From NCBI GenBank assembly GCA_035295985.1, contig DATHBT010000038.1, positions 1-12,198 of the forward strand: a stretch of DNA of 12,198 nt, written 5' to 3'. Source of the stretch: JAIVGV01 sp035295985 (GTDB lineage Bacteria > Acidobacteriota > Blastocatellia > Pyrinomonadales > Pyrinomonadaceae). Positions 6,175-12,198 of the stretch are shown here, one piece after another (the stretch's first letter is position 1; each line of letters begins with the position of its first letter). A program made the translations under genes and the position numbers. The notes below the pieces were generated by a model. It was not told the origin of the DNA. It was given only the letters and a program-made list of their open reading frames with translations, and did no database searches.

Positions 6175-6699
6175 GTGCCGCGAACGGAAGCAGCCAAGAG
6201 GGAAGAGCAGGATGTGTTTCACCGCCACATCCAGCGCGCGGGATTGAAGCGCACGGCCCAGCGCGACCTCATCCTCGACGTGTTCCTGCGCACCGAGGAG
6301 CACCTGTCGAGCGAAGACCTCTACCGCCTCGTCCAGCGCGAAGACCCGACCATCGGCCAGACGACCGTCTATCGCACCCTCAAACTCCTGACCGAGGCCG
6401 GCCTGGCGCGCGAGGCCCGCTTCGGCGACGGGCGCACGCGCTACGAGCACAACTACAAGCACCCGCACCACGATCACATGATCTGCACAACCTGCGGCCG
6501 AACCATCGAGTTCTATTCGGAGGAGCTTGAGAAGTTGCAGAACGCTTTGGCCTCCAAACACAAGTTCGAGCTGACGCACCACACGCTACGGATGTTCGGC
6601 TACTGCGCCGACTGCCGCCGCGCCGGCCGCAACGTCACGAAGGGCGAATCGACGGCCGAGCCGCGCGTCCGCTTCGAGAACGCGCCGGGGACGAGTTGA
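6175..6699 (+). CDS. Fur-family metal-dependent transcription regulator
   Basis: 174 residues. The winged helix-turn-helix spans about 17-85 ('LKRTAQRDLILDVF' and 'PTIGQTTVYRTLKLLTEAGL'). A metal-rich dimerisation domain follows: HPHHDHMIC (96-104), CTTC (Cys104, Cys107) and CADC (Cys144, Cys147), the two CxxC pairs being a structural zinc site. HHDH is the form seen in Fur and PerR, so iron or peroxide sensing is likely, but Zur or Mur cannot be excluded. The start GTG has GGAGG 13 bases upstream, a long spacing; a GTG at 6214 after GGAAGAGCAGG is an alternative start. The protein has a 25-residue polar C-terminal tail beyond the usual family end. Transcribed divergently from the tRNA. Possible targets in this window include the peroxiredoxin, but no matching box was seen. 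Confidence 0.92.
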   Translation: MPRTEAAKREEQDVFHRHIQRAGLKRTAQRDLILDVFLRTEEHLSSEDLYRLVQREDPTIGQTTVYRTLKLLTEAGLAREARFGDGRTRYEHNYKHPHHDHMICTTCGRTIEFYSEELEKLQNALASKHKFELTHHTLRMFGYCADCRRAGRNVTKGESTAEPRVRFENAPGTS

Positions 6700-6712
6700 G
6701 GGGAAGGGAGAA

Positions 6713-6825
6713 CAGTTTTCAGTTTTCAGTTCTCCGGGTTTCAAGATTTTGAAAATGGGACGAAAGTTAAAGTCCCGTTACCAATCAAGAAACTGAGAAA
6801 CGAAAACTGAAAATTGAAAAACTGC
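6713..6825. repeat. AT-rich inverted-repeat island upstream of the ferredoxin (copy B)
   Basis: The left arm (6713-6731) is tandem CAGTTTT units; the right arm (about 6790-6825) holds their inverted form (AAACTGAGAAACGAAAACTG, AAAATTGAAAAACTG). Between them are two small hairpins: TTTCAA-GATT-TTGAAA (6740-6755) and GGGAC/GTCCC (6758-6777). GGAGAAC (6708-6714) also pairs with GTTCTCC (6729-6735). The stretch is strikingly AT-rich against its flanks and non-coding. It has the same design as the island at 11043-11139 but a different unit. It may act as a terminator for the Fur-family gene or as the ferredoxin leader; neither is shown. Confidence 0.65.
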
Positions 6826-6832
6826 TTTTTTT

Positions 6833-7408
6833 ATGAGCGTAAACATCGAGTTTGAGCCGAGCGGCATACACGGCGTCGTCGCGGAGGGCACGTACCTGTG
6901 GGACGCGGCGAAGCGGATGGGCGTGCGCCTGCCGGCCGAGTGCGCGGGGCGGGGCGAGTGCGACACGTGCGCCGTGAGCGTGCCGGAGGGCGCGACGCTG
7001 CTGTCCTCTTTGACGAACGCGGAGCGCGAGCGGCTGAGTCCGGAAAGGCTCGCGGCCGGCGAGCGTCTGGCCTGCCAGGCGAAGGCCGTGCGGCCGGGCA
7101 CCGTTCGGCTGCGGCCCGTGCCCGTTGAGGCGCGCGAGACCGAGACGGCTGAGGAGGCGACGCAGGACTTGCGCGCGGAGTTCCGCCGCCTGCCGTTGCA
7201 GCAGCAGTTGACGACCCTCGTCGAACTCGAAGCCGCCGCGGCATACAAGACCTTCAAGACCATCGGCGACGTGATGACGGCCGCGCTCGCTAAAGGGGCC
7301 GACGTAATCGTGGGCGCCGGACGCGCGCGCGCCCGCCGTCAGCGCGAGTCACACCGCCCGACGGAGCACCGCGCGGCGAAAGGCGACGGCGGGAAGAGTC
7401 CGTCTTGA
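6833..7408 (+). CDS. 2Fe-2S ferredoxin with C-terminal helical extension
   Basis: 191 residues. Residues 1-95 are a plant/adrenodoxin-type beta-grasp ferredoxin with cluster ligands Cys37, Cys43, Cys46 (CAGRGECDTC) and Cys81 (LACQAK), all present. It would pass single electrons in the cytoplasm. Residues 110-165 form a predicted helical extension ('LRAEFRRLPLQQQLTTLVELEAAAAYKTFKTIGDVM') and 170-191 a basic, disordered tail, so it is about twice the length of a plain ferredoxin. No reductase or oxygenase partner is adjacent, so its partner is unknown. There is no Shine-Dalgarno sequence: the ATG directly follows a T7 run at the end of the repeat island, so initiation may rely on ribosomal protein S1 or a short leader. 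Confidence 0.9.
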   Translation: MSVNIEFEPSGIHGVVAEGTYLWDAAKRMGVRLPAECAGRGECDTCAVSVPEGATLLSSLTNAERERLSPERLAAGERLACQAKAVRPGTVRLRPVPVEARETETAEEATQDLRAEFRRLPLQQQLTTLVELEAAAAYKTFKTIGDVMTAALAKGADVIVGAGRARARRQRESHRPTEHRAAKGDGGKSPS

Positions 7409-7530
7409 GATTCGCGGTCAGGCTCTCTCCCGGCGATCCGCCTTAATCAAATCAGCCTTCATCAAACCTGACGGCGGAAGCTCTCTCCCAGCGTCGCGAC
7501 GACTGCCGGCCCGGCGCACAACAGTTCAGG

Positions 7531-8592
7531 ATGCCACCGACTCGCACTTCACACGGACGCAGTTTCGCGCTCCTGCCGCGCCTCACGTTCGGACTCCCCA
7601 TCAGCCTCGCGTTCATAGCGGTTCTCGCCTCCTGCCAGACTGCGGCGCGGCGTGACGATCCGGCCGCCGCGCAGACCCCGGCCCCCGCCGTGAGCGCGCA
7701 AGCCGCCCCCGCGCGGCCCTCCTTCGACGGGGCGCGAGCCTTCGAGCACGTCCGACGCGTGGTCGAGATCGGCCCGCGGCCCGCGGGTTCGGACGAACTC
7801 AAACGCGCGCGCGAGTACGTCATCGGGGAACTCTCCGCGGCCGGCATGAAGGTGACGACCGACGAGTTCACGGCGCAGACGCCGCAGGGGCCCCGCCAGA
7901 TGGTCAACGTCACGGCGGAGCTTCCCGGAAAGTCGCCGGCCGTGATCGTCGTCGCCGGACACTACGACACGAAGCCGGTTAAAGAGTTCCGCTTCGTCGG
8001 CGCTAACGACGGCGGCTCCTCGACCGGCGCGCTCATAGAGCTTGCGCGCGCGCTCAAGGCTTCGGGCCGCGAGCCTGAGTTCACCTACTGGTTCGCCTTC
8101 TTCGACGGCGAGGAGGCGTTCTGCAAGAACTGGAACGACTGCTCGAAGCCCGGACAGCCCGACAACACCTACGGCAGCCGCCGCTACGTCTCAACGGTCG
8201 AACGCAGCCGCCTGCGCGCGCTCATCCTGCTCGACATGGTCGGCTATAAGAATCTGGCGATCCCGCGCGAGGGCTACAGCACGCGCTGGCTGACGGACAT
8301 CATCTGGGAGACGGCGCGCTCGCTCGGCTACGGCCAGTATTTCACCAACAGCGAGGAGTTCGCCGAAGACGATCACTTCCCGTTCCTGCGCGCGGGCGTG
8401 CCCTCGGTCAACCTGATCCAACTGTCCGACTACATCGACGCGGGCTACTGGCACACGGAGCAGGATACGCTCGACAAGGTCAGCCCGCAGAGCTTACAGA
8501 TCGTCGGCGAGACGGTGCTCGCGAGCCTCTCGCGCATCGAGGAGCGCCTCAAGCGCGAGCCGCAGCAGCCGATGCTCGTGCCGGCGCGCTAG
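7531..8592 (+). CDS. M28-family lipoprotein, glutaminyl-cyclase-like
   Basis: 353 residues. A lipoprotein signal ends in LASC with Cys35 as the lipidated residue, so it is membrane-anchored outside the cytoplasm. An Ala/Pro-rich linker (36-62) precedes an M28 zinc-hydrolase fold. Metal-site candidates in order: His144 (GHYDTK), Asp160 (GANDGG), Glu194/Glu195 (FFDGEEAF), Asp280/Asp281 (EDDHFPF) and His308 (YWHTEQD). The stretch 'FFDGEEAF...W...NTYGSRRYV' matches the glutaminyl-peptide cyclotransferase branch (DGEEAF-W-LYGSRHLA in animal enzymes) more than aminopeptidases, so it may form N-terminal pyroglutamate on exported proteins; peptidase activity is the alternative. Cys198 and Cys204 could form a disulfide. 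It lies 14 bases before the stress-protein gene. Its own ribosome site is poor. Confidence 0.88.
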   Translation: MPPTRTSHGRSFALLPRLTFGLPISLAFIAVLASCQTAARRDDPAAAQTPAPAVSAQAAPARPSFDGARAFEHVRRVVEIGPRPAGSDELKRAREYVIGELSAAGMKVTTDEFTAQTPQGPRQMVNVTAELPGKSPAVIVVAGHYDTKPVKEFRFVGANDGGSSTGALIELARALKASGREPEFTYWFAFFDGEEAFCKNWNDCSKPGQPDNTYGSRRYVSTVERSRLRALILLDMVGYKNLAIPREGYSTRWLTDIIWETARSLGYGQYFTNSEEFAEDDHFPFLRAGVPSVNLIQLSDYIDAGYWHTEQDTLDKVSPQSLQIVGETVLASLSRIEERLKREPQQPMLVPAR

Positions 8593-8606
8593 CCTCGGAG
8601 GTTCTT

Positions 8607-9047
8607 ATGCTACAGGCACAGGACATGCTCGTGCCGGTCGATTTCTCGGCCACGTCTTTGAACGCCATCCGCGCCGCGCTCAGGATCGCGGAGCCGGGCG
8701 GCGACGTGACACTGCTGCACGTCATCGACGAGCACTTCGTCCGCGACGCCGTGGCCGCCGGCATGGGCACGAGCGAAGAGATTTCGGCGAAGATGCGCCG
8801 GCTCGCCGAGGCCGAGTTCGAGCAGGCGCTCGCAGGCGCGGAGGCCGGCGACGTGAACGTCGAGCGTATGATCGTCGTCGGCATCCCGTTCGTCGAGATA
8901 CTGAAGATCGCGCGCGACCTCGACCTGCCGCTCATCGTGATGGGCGTGCGCGGGCGGGCCACGCCGCCCGAAGAGTTCCTCTTCGGCTCGACGGCCGAGA
9001 AGGTGCTGCGCCTCGCGCGCGTGCCCGTCCTGTGCGTGCCGCTGTGA
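8607..9047 (+). CDS. Universal stress protein, UspA family
   Basis: 146 residues, one Usp domain. The N-terminal strand 'MLVPVDFS' carries the conserved Asp12, and the C-terminal half has the ATP-binding loop G113-VR-G116 ... G127-S-T. The gap between the second and third glycine is 10 residues rather than the usual 9, so nucleotide binding is likely but not certain. UspA-type dimers act in the cytoplasm under starvation, oxidative or energy stress. GGAGG is placed 5 bases before the ATG, and only 14 bases separate it from the M28 gene stop, so the two are probably co-transcribed. The dehydrogenase gene starts 43 bases downstream and may belong to the same transcript. Confidence 0.93.
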   Translation: MLQAQDMLVPVDFSATSLNAIRAALRIAEPGGDVTLLHVIDEHFVRDAVAAGMGTSEEISAKMRRLAEAEFEQALAGAEAGDVNVERMIVVGIPFVEILKIARDLDLPLIVMGVRGRATPPEEFLFGSTAEKVLRLARVPVLCVPL

Positions 9048-9090
9048 GGGCGGCGCGAGGCGGGAGTTAACTGAGATGGATGGAGACTGA

Positions 9091-10158
<1,068 letters not shown>

Positions 10159-10161
10159 GAG

Positions 10162-10215
10162 CGGCCGGCGCGGCGAGAGGGATTCGGGCCGCGTGGGGCG
10201 AAGCCGGCCGGTTTT
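10162..10215 (+). terminator. Possible terminator after the dehydrogenase
   Basis: CGGCCGGC (10162-10169) pairs with GCCGGCCG (10203-10210), with an inner GCGG/CCGC pair, and the outer arm is followed by GTTTTGAGTTT. It starts 3 bases after the stop. The 33-base gap between the arms makes it a weak candidate. Confidence 0.4.
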
Positions 10216-10239
10216 GAGTTTGGCAACGAGGGGGAGGCG

Positions 10240-10276
10240 GGCCGCGCGGGCAGGGGGCGCGGCCGTCGCGGTTTTT
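10240..10276 (+). promoter_or_regulatory. Hairpin plus T5 run directly before the TPR gene start
   Basis: GGCCGCGC (10240-10247) pairs perfectly with GCGCGGCC (10257-10264) around 9 bases, followed by GTCGCGG and TTTTT touching the ATG at 10277. It could be a weak terminator or attenuator, or a structure that leaves the T-rich start exposed. No Shine-Dalgarno sequence is present. Confidence 0.35.
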
Positions 10277-11032
10277 ATGAGCGGCAAAGACTGGGGCCAG
10301 AAGCTGGTGGCGATCCTCGTCGTCATCGCGATGCTCGCGCTGATGGGCATCCCGCTCTCCGTCCTCGTCTTCTTCTCGGTCGTCGTCTTCTTCGTCTGGC
10401 GCGCCGTGGATCGCTCCGAGCAGCACGAGACCCGGCGCGTCTTCGAGTTCTACCTCGCCGCACACGAAATCCTGCGCGACGGGGAGCGCAACTGGTACGG
10501 CTTCGAGATTGGCGAGGCCGCCAGCCAGGGCGAGGCCGTGCTGCACTCGATGAGGGACGCCCCGCCGCTCGTCCATTTCGCGCTCGGCGCGCTCTACCAG
10601 CGGGCCGGCGACCACGAGGCCGCGGCCGAACACCTCGCCTACGTCGTCGAGAACGAGTCGGCCTCCGAGGCGCAGCACAACGACCCTTCGCCGGAGCTGC
10701 GCCGCTACGTCTCGGTGCTGCGCCGCCTGGAGCGCGAGCCGGTCGAAGGGCCGCAGACCGTCGCCGCCGTCCGCAGCCTCGAACGCCTGCGCCGCGCGAG
10801 CGCCGGCGCGATGCTCGCCGAATCACGCTCGCGCCTCGGCGTCGCCCGCCCGCCGCAAGTCCAGCAGTCCGGCCCCGCGCGCGAGCGCCTGACGCCGCCC
10901 ACGCCCTTCGATCTCGGCGCGTCGCGCCACGCGCCCGCGCCCGCCCAGAACCCGGCCGCGCCGCCGCCCCAGCCCGCCCCCATCGCCGAAGTCCTGCGCG
11001 ACCTCTACGAGGAAGAGAAGAAGACGGCGTGA
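10277..11032 (+). CDS. Membrane-anchored protein with a TPR-like repeat
   Basis: 251 residues from the ATG chosen here. The frame is open further upstream, but that part reads as Arg/Gly-rich low-complexity translation and would displace the membrane anchor. Residues 10-41 are almost wholly hydrophobic with a Gly-Ile-Pro kink at 24-26, so either one long segment or a tight two-helix hairpin. A cytoplasmic helical part follows. Residues 98-125 ('LVHFALGALYQRAGDHEAAAEHLAYVVENE') fit one TPR motif, with flanking helices that may be degenerate repeats. Residues about 185-235 are Pro/Ala-rich and likely disordered, and a short acidic helix ends the protein. It has no known catalytic motif; a protein-protein scaffold at the membrane is the likely role. 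Confidence 0.75.
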   Translation: MSGKDWGQKLVAILVVIAMLALMGIPLSVLVFFSVVVFFVWRAVDRSEQHETRRVFEFYLAAHEILRDGERNWYGFEIGEAASQGEAVLHSMRDAPPLVHFALGALYQRAGDHEAAAEHLAYVVENESASEAQHNDPSPELRRYVSVLRRLEREPVEGPQTVAAVRSLERLRRASAGAMLAESRSRLGVARPPQVQQSGPARERLTPPTPFDLGASRHAPAPAQNPAAPPPQPAPIAEVLRDLYEEEKKTA

Positions 11033-11042
11033 GGAAGCGATT

Positions 11043-11139
11043 GGCTGTTAGCCGTTAGCTGTTAGCCGGAAGAAGACAGTCGGCGGCTTCCGTTTTGGTT
11101 TTTGATGTTGCTAACAGCTAATCGCTAACAGCTAACAGC
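11043..11139. repeat. Inverted-repeat island of GCTGTTAGC units (copy C)
   Basis: The left arm (11044-11066) has tandem GCTGTTAGC/GTTAGC units; the right arm (11110-11139) has their inverse (GCTAACAGC). In between, CGGAAG (11067-11072) pairs with CTTCCG (11087-11092). The whole could fold as one long imperfect hairpin. Right-arm bases 11110-11135 are identical to 1-26 of the window. It lies between the TPR gene and the kinase, with no ORF and no transposase. Confidence 0.75.
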
Positions 11140-11145
11140 TTCTTA

Positions 11146-11154
11146 TGCTATAAC
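11146..11154 (+). promoter_or_regulatory. Extended -10 promoter of the kinase gene
   Basis: TGCTATAAC fits TGnTATAAT with one mismatch and lies just past the repeat island. The start near 11161 leaves a leader of about 57 bases containing a small stem, AGGGGT (11165-11170) with ACCCCT (11184-11189). No clear -35 box is seen, and the repeat arm occupies that position. Confidence 0.45.
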
Positions 11155-11217
11155 TCTGCCCTGAAGGGGTTTTCTTTCTCCTCACCCCTCGCGTCTGACC
11201 GTCCGGGCGAAAGGCTG

Positions 11218-12198
11218 ATGACCACTGAGACGATCATCGGGAGCTACCGCGTCGAGGAGTTGATCGGGCGCGGCGGGATGGGCGTCGTCTTCCGCGGCCG
11301 CCACACGAAGCTGCCGCGCGAGGTGGCGATCAAGTCGATCAGCCCGCGCGCCGGATCAGACCTGCGCTCGCTCCGCCACCGCTTCGAGCGCGAGGCCTTC
11401 ATCCAGTCGCAGTTAGACCACCCCGGCATCGTCAAAATCTACGACTACATCGTCGCCGAGCAGACCTACTACATCGTGATGGAGTACGTCGAGGGCCGCT
11501 CGCTCGCACAGCTCCTCGCCCGCGAGCCGCAGGCCATCGTGCCCGACCGCGCCCTCTACTTCTTCGATCAAATCCTGACGGCCGTCTCCTACGCGCACAA
11601 CTTCACCTACGAGGATGAGGACGGCCGGCAGCACCGCGGCATCATCCACCGCGACTTCAAGCCCGCCAACATCCTCGTCACGCCCAACGACCGCGTCAAG
11701 ATCACGGACTTCGGCATCGTCAAGCTGGTAGGCTCAAGCACGACCGACACGCTGACCTCCGGCGCCTACGGCTCGCCGCGCTACGTCTCGCCCGAGCAGG
11801 CCGAGGGCAAGCAGGTCGATCAGCGCTCCGACATCTACTCGCTCGGCGTCATCCTCTACGAGATGCTGACGGGCACGCCGCCCTACGGCGGCGACGCCGA
11901 GAAGCTGTCGCGGACGGAACTCCTGCGCGCGCACGTCGAGCGCACGCCGCGCCAGCCCTCGGAGCTGAACCCGGCTATCACGCCGGAGCTTGAGGCCCTG
12001 ATCACGCGCGCGCTCGCGAAAGACCCGGCCGAACGCTTCCAGACCTCGGCTGAGTTCCTGCGCGCCGTCCGCCTCGCGCGCGCCCGCGACGCGAGCGACG
12101 TGATCGAGGAGGTGCAGACGGCCGCCGCATCTTCGGCCTTCCACCCCGTCGGCACGCACGAGATCGACGCCGACGCCGACGCGACCGTTCGCCAGAGC
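11218..12198 (+). CDS. Serine/threonine protein kinase, Pkn/Hanks type (C-terminus beyond window)
   Basis: 327 residues are visible and the frame is open at the right edge. The kinase domain spans about 10-285: glycine loop GRGGMG (17-22), Lys39 (VAIK), Glu59 in helix C, HRDFKPAN (144-151) with catalytic Asp146, DFG (164-166), SPE (191-193) in place of APE, and 'DIYSLGVILYEMLTG'. All catalytic residues are present, so it should be active. Ahead of HRD the usual 'YAH..GI' is lengthened by about ten residues (NFTYEDEDGRQHRG). After 285 comes a polar, Ala/Asp-rich linker that in such proteins usually leads to a membrane or sensor domain, not visible here. A weak AAAGG lies 3 bases before the ATG. 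Confidence 0.93.
   Translation, partial: MTTETIIGSYRVEELIGRGGMGVVFRGRHTKLPREVAIKSISPRAGSDLRSLRHRFEREAFIQSQLDHPGIVKIYDYIVAEQTYYIVMEYVEGRSLAQLLAREPQAIVPDRALYFFDQILTAVSYAHNFTYEDEDGRQHRGIIHRDFKPANILVTPNDRVKITDFGIVKLVGSSTTDTLTSGAYGSPRYVSPEQAEGKQVDQRSDIYSLGVILYEMLTGTPPYGGDAEKLSRTELLRAHVERTPRQPSELNPAITPELEALITRALAKDPAERFQTSAEFLRAVRLARARDASDVIEEVQTAAASSAFHPVGTHEIDADADATVRQS

Noticed and set aside
7409..7530. Repeated GCTCTCTCCC before the M28 gene as an operator
   Set aside because: Two 10-base copies without symmetry or promoter context; too weak to report as a site.

Overview
This is a 12.2 kb, very GC-rich (roughly two thirds G+C by eye), gene-dense bacterial chromosomal segment. No phage, transposase, plasmid or CRISPR sequence is visible. 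The mix of genes points to an uncultured or soil Acidobacteriota, Blastocatellia-like, but this is inference from general resemblance: secreted glycine-zipper and OmpA-like proteins, a Pkn-type kinase, a ferredoxin with a C-terminal extension, and AT-richer mini-repeats between GC-rich genes.

Layout. Positions 1-259 are non-coding and hold a mini-repeat, two strong hairpins with the same loop, and a possible pseudoknot. A secreted glycine-zipper protein (260-985, minus) is divergent from a 1-Cys peroxiredoxin (1344-1997, plus); a perfect 14-bp palindrome lies between them. A promoter with good -35/-10 boxes (2056-2084) then drives a Cys/Met-metabolism PLP enzyme (2225-3457). Next come a secreted protein with three copies of a degenerate OmpA-like domain (3568-4839) and a single-domain rhodanese (4863-5183), probably one transcript. 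A perfect 48-nt palindrome separates these from a convergent 97-residue helical ferritin-like protein (5297-5590, minus).

The main RNA feature is a tRNA-Leu(UAA) gene (5749-6067, minus) interrupted in its anticodon by a 236-nt group I intron with no ORF. It is divergent from a Fur-family regulator (6175-6699). Downstream are an AT-rich inverted-repeat island, a 2Fe-2S ferredoxin with a helical extension (6833-7408), a glutaminyl-cyclase-like M28 lipoprotein (7531-8592), a universal stress protein (8607-9047), a beta-decarboxylating dehydrogenase of the isopropylmalate/tartrate type (9091-10158), and a membrane-anchored TPR protein (10277-11032). After a second inverted-repeat island (11043-11139), a serine/threonine kinase (11218 onward) runs off the right edge.

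How the genes work together. Several fit redox and stress handling: peroxiredoxin, rhodanese, a Fur/PerR-type regulator, ferredoxin, the ferritin-like protein and UspA. They do not form one operon, so a joint pathway is not shown. The features most worth follow-up are the intron-split tRNA, the triplicated OmpA-like protein with an exact 126-residue period, the twin same-loop hairpins, and the dispersed mini-repeat islands.
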